Assembly: GCF_016808335.1 (NCBI RefSeq) | Contig: NC_053138.1 | Span: forward strand, 54,342,951-54,406,950 | Source: Panicum virgatum | Taxonomy: Eukaryota; Streptophyta; Magnoliopsida; Poales; Poaceae | Reading direction: 5' to 3' | DNA length: 64,000 bases | In this document: in pieces, positions 53,921 through 64,000 of the stretch | Layout of the letters: each line of letters opens with the position of its first letter | Numbering within the stretch: the first letter of the stretch is position 1 | Notes under the pieces: model-generated | Told to the model about the DNA's origin: nothing | Seen by the model: the letters and a program-made list of their open reading frames with translations, nothing else | Database searches by the model: none | Made by a program: the position numbers and the translations under genes

Positions 53921-56900
53921 GAAAATATCATGCCTCTTTCAGTGAAAACGTTGTGCATCTTGAACGAACAAAGTAAAGAAAGAAGCATCCAAATCAACAC
54001 AGCTCATCAAAAGAGGATTCTCTGAAGGTGAAGATGAAATGATGATAGAGTCCATCTTTTAGACCTTATTGCACAGGTAGGATAGAGTCAGTGCCATCAA
54101 CTGGTGCCAATTGCCATGTTCAAATTGGAATTCAAATGCCAAGAATGGATGAGTCTTGATATGTTAGTATCTGTGCCTGTTAAAGCTAATCTAGTTTTGG
54201 TTTGAGCTAAGGAATTATGTGCTCATGGCTAGGAAAAAGTGAACTTTGTAGGTACCTAAGGCATAAGATTTTTATAGGTGTCGGCACATCATGAACTTAT
54301 TAAGGCATATAGCAACAGTGTAACCCTGTAGGTTAGGTCTTGTGAATCACATGACAAAGAATCATAAAAGCACAACATTGAAATGTAGCATCGCACACCT
54401 ATATTTCTTTTGAGTAGATGAAAGCACTTAAGAAAACAGTCTAACTAAAAGTTGACCTGTATGCCTCTGAAACTTTGTTTGAACTATTGCTGAACAAAAT
54501 GCGGCTGGTTGAACTTGTGACGAATCAAGCTTTGGCTACTTTCACTCCAAACTTGTACACTTTTTTCGATTGAAATTCACAAAGGATTAAATCTGTCAAA
54601 AGGTAAACTAACATCCTTCTTGCAGGAGCCGCGAATGCTAACATCCTTGCTGAGTGCCTCTTGCAAAGTTGAAGAGTCAAGAACTAAGCAAACACCAAAA
54701 AGAATCAAAGGGTTCTGGAGCGATGGAGATTGCTGTACAGAACACTAGCTTTTTTTCTCATCTTCCTTTCTTTTCCAGGTGGTAACTATCAGGGCAGATA
54801 TAAGGGATAAGAATATCTCTATCTAAATATGCAATCTTCCATGCTTGTGCTGGACGTTTGCGTCATGTACAAAAACTAAGTCGGGAAAAAACTAGAGAAA
54901 ATATCAGATAATATATATTTCACTTTCTTCAGATGCCTGGAGCATCATACAGGTAGATAGCAACTGTGCCACAGCATCTTTTGCTCTAAGCATCCTAGCT
55001 TTAGCTCACAGAAGTGTTTTGTAGGGAAGGATGCAGCAAGGATATGAAAAGCAAAGATCACAACGTCGGATCGTGGCATCGCAACACCGCACATCTGATA
55101 AGGTCAGTCTAGTTTACAAAGCAGCGGCAGCTCAATCTACTGAGAAAAGCTGAGGGCAAGTTGGCCGGATTCCGTGCCACAGATAAGGCTGGTCAGTGAG
55201 GTGGTGAGGGCCGGCTGGCTATTATGGATGCTATTCTGAAACTGGCTGAGGGGATTGATCCCTGGTTCGTTCGAAACCGGTTCAATCGGCCAGTTGGAAT
55301 TGGTTCCATGTGTCATATGACAAAGTAGTGGCCGTACCATACGGGTATTGCTGGTCGCTGTTGGCACCATTCTTGTTACGACAGATGCAATTTCTGTATG
55401 GGTGTGCATGGAGCAATGGCATCTGGTATTTTTCAGGCTGAGGTAGGCACTGCATGCTTTAACGGATGGAGAATGCAGGAACTTCACAATATAAACTTAC
55501 TGTGCCAATGTGAATTCTAGTGTACCCAAGGCTGTGTGCAACCATATATCTGTATACTATATGCTGATTAATCTAGTGACAAAAAAGTTTCAAATGTGAG
55601 CCCCATTTTAAACTGGGAAAATTCTTGAAAAATCCTAATATTCCAAACATGCCTTGACTATTGTTTACTAGCTTGATGATAGCTTGCCAGCCCCACTTGC
55701 GTAACCAAAGATATGTATGAACAAAACAATTCTGCCTTGTATAGTTTCCTGGTGAAATTGATTTCATGTTTTATATAGAGAATAAAATCAGTATACAGCA
55801 GATTTTGAAATTCCAATTACGTTCAATTGCCAGCAGATTGGGCATCTGTACTCGCAGTCACGTCTCGGCCGGTACATTATCCCTTGCAGCTAAGGATTCC
55901 AGCCATCGCAATCCAGCCTGCGCTACCGCTGTATGTTCTCTAGCACTCTTTAATTCGCATGTCATTTGTCAAATGTGAAGATATCTGAGGTATCACAACC
56001 TAGGGGATCAAATCCCAGCAGTAACTTCAGCAAAAATCCGAGGCCAGTTATGTTAGAATCCAGGTGGGTACCATAGAGTGATCCTGATAAGAGGATGGTA
56101 TTTTGAGCTATCGTTCCATCTTTTTTTTTGCTAGACATCAGATGTTATCGAAAGTTAAAATTTGTTTTGGAGAATCATGAGATGAAATGCAAAATGTATC
56201 GAGATCAGGTGGATTACTTGACAATTAGGTGATAGATTAGATAGTGGCAATTTTTACAAAAAGGTAGGAGGAACATTTAGGTGTCTACATGGCCTATATA
56301 ATGATATAGGCGATAGGCCCGTAAGATTTTGGCCATTATTATCATTTGTTCTATTTCGTAGAAACTTTAATTATCTACTAGTACCATTTGTTGTATACTT
56401 CTACTCATTCTAACACAGTGAACTTAAGGAAGAACTAACTGATCACAAACATTAGAGGTTACTGATGCACTCGATTCAGCTTGCCAGTGACAAAACGTAG
56501 TGTGCACCATGTATAATGGTGCTCTCGGAGATGATAAGAACAGATTATTGGATTCTTTTTTGTTCCAGTTTATCTTCTGAGATCAATCCATCAACTTGAT
56601 GTATATCCAACCAGGAGGACATGTGATTTTCACATAGCACTAGGTGGCCTCTACACCCCTGCACCTGCAGCAATAACATGATAATAAAGACAGCCAAATC
56701 ATATCAATATATTCTTTTCTCTCCCTCTCTGTTCCTGCAACTATTAATTGATTTTGTTGATAGATAATTAAAAATGATTCTTGTGTGACCAACTTTAATT
56801 GCAAAACCACAAAACAGACATAAACAATGCCCTGATGACCCTATCTATCTCTCTGAAGAATCTGGGCGTGCCAATTCCATAGCTGTACCAAGAACTAGCT

Positions 56901-58040
56901 ACATAGGCTCATCTGGAGTTGACAAGAAAATTGACATATGTCATATTTCTGTTCCTAAATGGGTCCTGTATTGGACTAAATTTCACGTGTTTCAAGTTAG
57001 AAGCAAAAATAGGGCCTACCTTCTACCAAGATTTTATTGGCACAAAGGGAAATTATGGTTTCAGGTAGCGACACAACACCGTTCCAAAATTGGAACACCA
57101 TTACCATGTTTTAACTAGGCGCCATTAAGATGATGATATATTGTGTGTTGCTGTGCTTTTTTTTGTAAAAAATGCATATAAACATCATCAGAGGAATCCT
57201 GTTTTCTTCATAACTAAAAGGAAACATCATATTTCTGCATCAGTAAAGGCAGTGATGAAGCCATGGTCAAATTGTCACTGATATGCCCCTTAAGCTGCTA
57301 CCACCTTGGTTCCCAAGCTGATGTTCATCTCTTCTTCCTCCATATAAGCACCTCTACCATCTGTCCTTTTGGGTTTGGTGAACAAGATACTAAACAGTAA
57401 TTAATTTTCACCTTGCATGCCTCTGTCACTTTTGAGAAGGCAATAAAGTTGATCGGTTCGACAAATTTTGCAGAAACAACTTTGAGTATATATGGTTACC
57501 AAATCTAAGAGAACAAAACTAGGGGCACTGGACGCCCATAGGCCATATGCATACATTCCCAATCTGATCTAGGATGATTCTCAAGTAGATCAACACAACA
57601 TAACATTGGAAGATATATTCCTTGGGCCCTGTTGAAAAGACGGATCACGCGCATTATCCAAACACCAATTGATCTCATGCCTCCATACCACCCCTTTCCT
57701 TTTGAAAAGTCATGATAGATGAGCAAACCTCAGAGCTTTTTGTATTCAATTCTACAAATGTGGTACGTTGAACTTATTTTAATATATCGTTCATCAGAGT
57801 CAAAAGAGGTATGGTCCTAGCTAGCTGGCCACTGTAGTTGCTATACGTACCAGCTTATTGATTCCTTAGGACACTCTGCAATTGTTCTAGAAACTCCCAG
57901 ATCAGCTCCTCACTCATCATCTCCCTAAACTAGATATCCTGGCCTGTTCGAAAAAGTACACATGTATTCCCTGGTCCATCTTATTCTTACTTGCAGCTAT
58001 AGGAGAACCGGACCCGTTAAGGAAACCTAGAGGGCCTGCA
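53921..58040. other. Large intergenic region
   Basis: About 4 kb of AT-rich DNA with no supported gene. The frames at 55137-55487, 55573-55767 and 57505-57726 have no recognisable product or splice context. The last few hundred bases form the promoter side of the glutaredoxin gene. Confidence 0.5.
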
Positions 58041-58045
58041 TACTC

Positions 58046-58053
58046 TATAAAAG
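58046..58053 (+). promoter_or_regulatory. TATA box of the glutaredoxin gene
   Basis: TATAAAAG lies 185 bases upstream of the start codon, so transcription probably starts near 58075-58085. That leaves a leader of about 150 bases containing the GA repeat. Confidence 0.75.
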
Positions 58054-58136
58054 GCAGCCACCCCTGTTCTCCCAAACCATCAATCCATACACAACACTCA
58101 TCTCTTCACGTGCATCCACAGCTGCTTGACAGAGCT

Positions 58137-58191
58137 AGAGAGAGAACTAAGCTTGAGAGATAGAGAGAGATCAAGAGAGAGAAAGAGAGAG
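58137..58191 (+). repeat. GA-rich microsatellite in the 5' leader
   Basis: Runs of GAGAGA with small interruptions lie just upstream of the glutaredoxin start codon. GA-rich leaders can bind GAGA-type BBR/BPC factors, but this role is only a possibility here. Confidence 0.7.
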
Positions 58192-58230
58192 TTCCTGCAG
58201 CCAAGAAATTAAACCAATCAAGCATAGCAA

Positions 58231-58548
58231 ATGGCTGACCGTGTGATGAAGCTGGCGTCGGAGCGCGCGGTGGTGGTGTTCACGCTGAGTTCCTGCTGCA
58301 TGGGCCACACGGTGGCGAAGCTGATGCAGGACCTGAGCGTAAACGCGCTGGTGCACGAGCTGGACAGCGACCCCAGGGGCAAGGAGATGGAGTGCGCGCT
58401 GCTCAAGATGCTCGGCGGTAGGGGCCCTGCCGTCCCCGCCGTCTTTATCGGCGGCAAGCTCGTCGGCGGCACCAACAGGGTCATGTCCCTTCACCTCGGC
58501 AGCGAGCTGGTGCCCATGCTCAAGAGCGCCGGCGCGCTCTGGCTGTAG
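58231..58548 (+). CDS. CC-type (ROXY) glutaredoxin
   Basis: This intronless gene encodes 105 aa of the land-plant-specific class III glutaredoxin family. The active-site region is SSCCMGHT, with the CC dipeptide at residues 22-23 (CCMG variant). [19 protein letters not shown] carries the conserved cis-Pro and glutathione-binding glycines. The C-terminus ends ALWL, the motif that binds TGA-type bZIP factors. ROXY proteins act with TGA factors in the nucleus and cytosol in flower development, nitrogen signalling and jasmonate or defence responses. The length is normal for the family. A good TATA box lies upstream. It has no tandem partner within the window. Confidence 0.96.
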   Translation: MADRVMKLASERAVVVFTLSSCCMGHTVAKLMQDLSVNALVHELDSDPRGKEMECALLKMLGGRGPAVPAVFIGGKLVGGTNRVMSLHLGSELVPMLKSAGALWL

Positions 58549-59674
58549 AGACATGCATAGTCACGTACGTGCGAGCATGGCCATGGATACGCTAGCAGGA
58601 AAAATAAAGAGGTCGTGGTCCAAGAGTACCAAGGGTCGTTACTAGTGTGTGTGTCGAGGGCAGGTTTTTCCCGTCCTGTTCTTCCGAGTTCTGACAGGAA
58701 TAACTAGGGCAAACTAGCTGCTTAGCTTCGTGCCTTGTAGCTAGGAGCTTGTGAGCGAGAGAGAGATGGCCTTCTTGATGTTTTGTTCTAACTTTGCAAT
58801 GGCACGTGCGTGTACTAATCATCAATCAGTCAGCCTTTTTTCGACAGGCTTATGAATACCAATATATGTTTGAGAGGTTTTATCAGCAATAAGCTAGCAC
58901 TATGATGTGGCATGTGCGCAATCAATGTATACAAGATTGCATAGCATGTATCTGCTCATATTGGTCATAACTTGGTTGTGTTTGCATTTTGGTTGTGTTC
59001 TAATTAGTCACAAACTTTAATTAGTGTGGTTCTTGATGCTGTTATGGTGATAGATCTTTGTTAGTAACTTGGTTTCACTCAAATAGACGACCAGTTCCAT
59101 TTATCTCTATTCATGCATTTTAATTGTGTCCTATAAATTAAAGTTATAATTGTTCATCAATGTACTATGCATTTTAAATCTTCTATGCATGGAATTGAAT
59201 ATGTCATTCAGCTGGGTACCGCATGGTTCAATTCAACTCGTCTTTGGAGTTCATTTTTTTTCCTCTGATAACATATACATCAGTCGGCCATATTTCCCAG
59301 TAAGTTTAGCTCAACTATTGAAGTATCTTGTTGATGAGTCGCTTGGTTAGGTACACAAAGACGAGTGAATCATTTTATCTCATAATTTATATTGTAATGT
59401 TCAAAAGAATGAGGCCATCCATCAGCAAAGTATTGGTCGCAGATTTTCTCAATGAAAATATAGAACATGTTTTGCTTGAAAAAGCAACAAGCTAACTACT
59501 AAAGCTGTTTTACATTTAATACATTTAAAGCATGATGGTTCTTTTTTCTTAGACCAAAGACCATTTTGTCCATGATTTGTTGGAGAGATTCTTTTTTCCC
59601 TGTTATGACAATTTTTGCCAAAGAGCAAAGCAGATTTTTCAATTTTCATTACAACCAAAGCAGCCGAATAATAC
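58549..59674. other. Glutaredoxin 3' UTR and intergenic DNA
   Basis: The 3' UTR probably runs to about 58.85 kb. The remainder is AT-rich with no supported feature. Confidence 0.5.
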
Positions 59675-60548
59675 TACTACAAAAAAGCATTAACTGTGAT
59701 CTTTAAAAATGTCCTCGGAGGAGGTCATTTGTTATTAACTGAGACGGTTACGACAATTGCCTGACAAAATATATTAACCGAGGCGGGCACCATTATAATG
59801 CCTGCCATGGTTAAAATATATTAACCGAGGCGAGCATTGTTTGACAACCGCCTCACCAGGCCCAGCCAGATCCAATTGTGAGCACACGTATATATACAAG
59901 ACTTAGGATTCCTCACACCATCTCCCTCTCCGGCGCCCCTCTCCCTCTCCTCACGCGCCCCACCATCTCCCTCCGGCGCCTCTCTCCCCTGCAACTACGG
60001 CCCCTCTCCCTCCTCCTCCTGAGCCCGCCTCCCTTCTCTGGCGCTGGTGGCGGCCATGGTGGCACGCGCGCGAGTGGACAGGCAGCATGGGCGTGGCTGG
60101 GCGGCCGGCCGGATGGCGCGCGCGCAAGTGACTAGGCGGCGTGGGAGCAGGCGGTACCATGTCGCCCAGGACGGTGAGGGTGCGAGTGGCCGGCCAGGGC
60201 GGTGCAGCGGCCGATCCGGCCAGGGCGGCGCCGCGGCTGATCCGGCGAGGTGGCACTCCCCTCCTTCCTCGGCCAGATCCAGTGGATCCCTCGCCGTATT
60301 TGGCGGCTACGGCAGGCGGCTGGTGCGGAGGCGGGTGGCCGGCGGGCACAGGGATGGGTTCGTGATGGGCTCGACGGGCTTTTTCTTTTTTAAAAAACAA
60401 AATTTTATTTGATTAATCGACACGGACATCAAAATCATCTCGGAAATTAGATCATTTATCGCGACCTTTGCTCCGAGCCTCCAAGGCAGTTGGGGTTGCC
60501 CGCCTCGGTTAGTAGATTTGACCGCCTCCGTTAATAGTTATTGTAGTG
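59675..60548. mobile_element. CACTA-like non-autonomous element
   Basis: The left end reads TACTACAAAAAAGCATTAAC, one base from the canonical CACTACAAAAA. The right end reads GTTATTGTAGTG. Subterminal repeats of the type TTAACCGAGGCGGGCA and CGCCTCGGTTAGTA occur near both ends, typical of grass CACTA derivatives. No clean 3-bp duplication was found. The interior (59930-60360) is GC-rich with meaningless overlapping frames, and no transposase is present. Confidence 0.65.
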
Positions 60549-61208
60549 TAATTTGATATGGTGCCACGAGTCCAGGGCATGCTGCTACATCTATGTTAAT
60601 AAGGAAAACAAATGCTTTTTTTATCGAAGTCAATTAAAATAAATAAGAAAGAAAAGAATGAATAATTAAACAGTGTTATTATCTGAAAAAAGTAACATCT
60701 ATTCATTTCTTGATTATGATAACCGTGAAATAAATAATTAGTGGGCGCATTCCTGTTCTGGTTCCTCTAAAGTACCTCCCAAAAATAGAAATAAAGTTCC
60801 AAGGAAGGATCTTTCTGTTATATGGGACCAGATGGTACGTAATGATGATTATACCACTAGCTATGAATCACAGTTTGGTCTTTGAATTACATACGCATTT
60901 TCATAAGTAAGAATATACACTTAATAAAATCCTAGTGAACTCAAAATGTTATTTGATGATAGTTTAGGGAAAAGAACTGCATTATTTTAAACAAAGATCA
61001 CTTTACTACAGCTGAAAACATATTTGCGCCACTTGATTAGCAGGATGAAAGCTGGCTGGACATACAATTTGTGTGTATTCTGCTGAAATTAAGCTCATAT
61101 GTGATGTACCCAGGCTTTAATTTCTACAATTCAGGAAAAAAATTGAACTGCGTGTATAGATATTTAAGTATATGTATCTGACTTGGATAGCTGACAAATG
61201 GATATAAA

Positions 61209-61366
61209 CAGGGGCGGAGCTAGAGAGAAATTGAGGGGGTGCGTCATTTCAGATCATATGGATTATGTTTGAGTTTATATGGTGATATTTTAGAAGTAGT
61301 AGCTAGTTTTCAAAATTTTGTGGGCACGCCCGCACCCAACACACCCACAACATAGCTCCGCCCCTG
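61209..61366. mobile_element. hAT MITE with 8-bp duplication
   Basis: The 158-bp element begins CAGGGGCGGAGCTA and ends TAGCTCCGCCCCTG, perfect 14-bp inverted termini. GATATAAA flanks both sides (61201-61208 and 61367-61374), the 8-bp duplication of hAT elements. Confidence 0.92.
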
Positions 61367-61374
61367 GATATAAA

Positions 61375-62225
61375 GGTCACACACATATGGATTGCCATCG
61401 GTCTCGGATCGCGGCATCGCACACACAAACCTGTTGAGGTAATTTTGTGCGTGCGCGTGTGTGTGGTGGGGGCTGCCTGTAGGTACTTGATGACTACACT
61501 GTCCTTTTTTTATGCAGGAATAATGTCACTATTTTTCAAGATTCCTAAACCACAATAGGATGTGAAGATCAGAGCAAACCGTCGGTTGAACACCACGTTG
61601 TGAGCTAGCTATCGGGGAGCCCCATTCGTGTATGGCTGGTAGGCTGGATCCCTTAACGTGGAATATAATAACTTTAACTTTGACTTTTTTGCATTTTTTG
61701 TTTTTAGCAGAATTTTATTTGATTTGATTCTTGTTCATATACCGATGTTGAAATGGTACATATACTCGATGGCCACGTCGTGTTACGTGCACGTATGTCG
61801 AATCCATGCTGATCCAAACTCCCATGGTGGATATCATTGTCACGGATCATATCCACGTTTTTTTTTATCTTGGTTTCAGTTTTCACTATTATATTTGAGT
61901 AAAACTAGATTATTGGGTCATAAGTTCTATGCAGTCAAGTTGACACTAACCCAAAAGTGGAATTTTTTTACCAAAGTTCGGCTGGGGCAAGTTTCATTTG
62001 TTACCCAAGATGGGGTCCTACTAACTAGCTCTGAAAGGTTTTATTGTCATCGCTGTGTTTTTGGTTCAGAAAAAGGTTTTATTGTCTTGATAATAAATTT
62101 AACTGGCTCATTAAACATATATATTGAAAATGATGTATGGACTATTCTGCAAGTGACAGCAAGCTAGTCCACTACTACAAAAACAATTTGTAGCAACACT
62201 CCGATTTTTTTTTGGTGGTGGACTA
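61375..62225. other. Intergenic DNA
   Basis: A 169-codon AT-rich open frame (61658-62167) has no recognisable domain and is taken as chance. A CACTACTACAAAAACA phrase at 62171 may be a lone CACTA-type end. Confidence 0.4.
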
Positions 62226-62358
62226 CTCCCTCCGTTTCAAATTTTAAGTCATTCCATCTTTCTTGGAGAGTCAAAATATTTCAAGTTTGATCAAATTTAT
62301 CCAATATAGTACTAACATTTAACATTTATGATATAATTTGAAAACGGATCGAGGGAGT
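62226..62358. mobile_element. Stowaway MITE, short
   Basis: The 133-bp element begins CTCCCTCCGTTTCAAATTTTAAG and ends TTTGAAAACGGATCGAGGGAG, with TA at 62224-62225 and 62359-62360. Confidence 0.85.
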
Positions 62359-62360
62359 AG

Positions 62361-63600
62361 TTCTTGTATTTTGATGGCTTTGGTTCAATATTAAGACTGG
62401 AAGCAAGAAGCACATTCAATTCTAGCCTAACGGAACATTAGGCATTCCAACTTTGGGAAGCCGCATGATGGGTAGTTTTCCTTCTTTTTAGAGACATAAT
62501 GTACACGCATATTTTGCACTTCATTTCGAATATTGTTTTTGCCCACAGCGGCTGGGTTGTAGTATTGCTTTATTCTTTCATTTTATGATATATGCCAAGT
62601 GATGTAATGCGTGCATATTGAGAATTTGAGATTATGCACATCATCTGCTTGATTTAATAATTAAATACTTGAACAATAAAAAAATTCTTTATCAGTATAT
62701 CTAATTAACATACTAGGACTATAAATAATTTGTTAATTTCTTCGCAAAAGAGTAAAATCCCACAATTCTTCTCGTCTGATCAATTAATTCGCCAGTTAAA
62801 TAACCAAGGTCGGTGTTTGTTGTAAAAATAACAAACCAACCCATTGACACACATCAGCATCAGATGCTTCGGTTTGTGGCCCTGGTCATGAAATAAAAAT
62901 AAAGGAAAACATGGGGATTTTTCTAACTTTTGGCGAGATTCCATATTTTCAAGTGGCCGGCATAAAAAAAACTAATATTCCCCTTGTATCTTTGCTAGGC
63001 CCCATTGAAGTTGTTTTAAAGTTCATCCAGTATGCATGCCTGATGCGCTTGCAACTTTAACAAATGGACATGGACAGATGCATGTATGGAGAACTATGCG
63101 TCGTCTATGACCACACAAATTTTCTGATGGTGATCAGATGGTGTAATAGTTTATAATTTCCTTTATTTCTTAGGTGCATTAATATTCTTAATATTTAACA
63201 TGATAAGAACCCAATTACACTTCATATACCCTAATAATATCTAAGTAGTTGACCTATATTATGAACATTTTCTGTTAGTAGTAAGTTTATGTGAAATTTA
63301 GGTATCAAGAGAGATATATACAACATGATTAAAGTTAGTAAAATAAAAAAAAAGTTACAAAGAGTGACGAATTGAATTGCAATTTGCATCATTCTATATT
63401 TGAAGAATCTTATTAGATTAAAATTGACTAGCATAGCTTGATTGTTGGCTCACCTTAGTTTGTTCATAATTCCTAGCAAGCTTCACTACTATAAATGCAC
63501 ACGCACACATATAGATTAGCCAACTAAGTTCACGACCAACTGTCCCTTATATATCACCCCTGCAGTGCACCCTAGCTCCACTGTACTGTCCAAGACATAA
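62361..63600. other. Intergenic DNA
   Basis: This is AT-rich with no supported gene or complete repeat. Confidence 0.45.
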
Positions 63601-63603
63601 TAA

Positions 63604-63793
63604 CTGCAGTGGAGTTTCATGAGAGTTTTATGAGCATTTAATTTTGCTGATGTGACAGTATATTTATAAAAAGTGAGAAGGAAGAGTTTCATGGGATATG
63701 ATAGAAGTTTCATCCCCATGAAACTCATCCGGTACGATTACCTAGTTTATGTTTTAGGTAACTGTGCAACAAAACTATGCATTGAGACTGGCC
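63604..63793. mobile_element. Degenerate Tourist-like MITE
   Basis: The right end (GCATTGAGACTGGCC followed by TAA) fits a Tourist/PIF terminus. Internal phrases TTTCATGAGAGTTTTATGAG and CCCCATGAAACTCAT form opposing arms. The left end is worn, with TAA at 63601-63603 as a possible partner duplication. Confidence 0.4.
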
Positions 63794-63988
63794 TAATTAA
63801 AAAGTAAATACTAAAAATGAAGCACTATTGAAAAATTAATTAAAAAGAAACTAAACGACAGAGACAGTATTGCGTGCCTTAAAGCACTGCTCATTTTGAG
63901 CGTGCAATGCACACGTCCAATATTCTTATCCCTCTCCGAGTCTCCAACAAGCACCCACCATTCTCCCCTTCCTCTAGCGGATGAACAC

Positions 63989-63996
63989 TATAAAAG
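63989..63996 (+). promoter_or_regulatory. TATA box at the right edge
   Basis: TATAAAAG is preceded by a CT-rich stretch (CCCCTTCCTCTAG). It may be the promoter of a plus-strand gene that starts beyond the window. Confidence 0.45.
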
Positions 63997-64000
63997 GGCA

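Noticed and set aside
55137..55487. 116-codon minus-strand frame
   Set aside because: Composition is not gene-like, there is no homologue I recognise, and no promoter or splice signals were found.
61658..62167. 169-codon AT-rich plus-strand frame
   Set aside because: Low-complexity composition, no domain, no GC-rich start as in the neighbouring genes, and no splice context.
62169..62190. CACTACTACAAAAACA phrase as a second CACTA element
   Set aside because: Only one end is visible and no partner terminus was found in the following 1.8 kb.

Overview
The window is nuclear DNA from a plant, very probably a grass (Poaceae). The signs are GC-rich first exons grading into AT-rich introns, GT-AG introns, grass-type MITEs (Stowaway, Tourist/PIF, hAT, MULE-type), Pack-MULE-like elements, a solo LTR and a Copia retrotransposon. 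Species cannot be set from the sequence. I saw no rRNA, tRNA, CRISPR array or bacterial-style operon. Coding calls are spliced models built by hand from reading-frame continuity and splice signals.

Layout, left to right. 1-2.3 kb: acyl carrier protein gene (minus, last exon off the left edge). 3.1-5.4 kb: a Stowaway MITE, a Pack-MULE-like element and a PIF MITE. 5.4-8.3 kb: RTF1/VIP5 of the Paf1 complex (plus). 8.8-11.2 kb: archaeal-type cofactor-independent phosphoglycerate mutase (minus). 11.6-21.3 kb: an SCA7/SGF73-like zinc-finger gene (plus). Its 4.1-kb 5' leader intron holds a second Pack-MULE-like element and a solo LTR, and a third Pack-MULE-like element lies just past its 3' end. 23.8-29.1 kb: two related bHLH-like genes (minus) with EAR-type motifs, the distal one frameshifted. 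Between them are decayed copies of pieces of the SGF73-like gene. 31.1-36.5 kb: two CASP-like genes facing each other; the plus copy is broken by a frameshift and by an internally deleted Copia element. 39.3-45.6 kb: a head-to-head pair, an FYV7-like rRNA-processing protein (minus) and COG8 (plus), sharing a promoter with six TGGGCC motifs. 47.8-51.5 kb: a CHY/CTCHY/RING E3 ligase of the CHYR1/RZFP34 type (plus). 51.5-58 kb: mostly empty, with one weak transcript-like unit. 58.2 kb: a CC-type (ROXY) glutaredoxin (plus). 59-64 kb: transposon remnants and intergenic DNA, ending in a TATA box at the right edge.

The genes are unrelated housekeeping and regulatory genes (plastid fatty-acid synthesis, transcription elongation, glycolysis, ribosome biogenesis, Golgi tethering, ubiquitination, redox control). 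They form no pathway cluster. I found no convincing undescribed system. The best leads are the set of MULE-type insertions with perfect 9-bp target duplications, the EAR-motif bHLH pair, the alternative 3' coding exons of the SGF73-like gene, the phosphosite-like repeat in the COG8 tail and the GC-AG intron of the RING gene.
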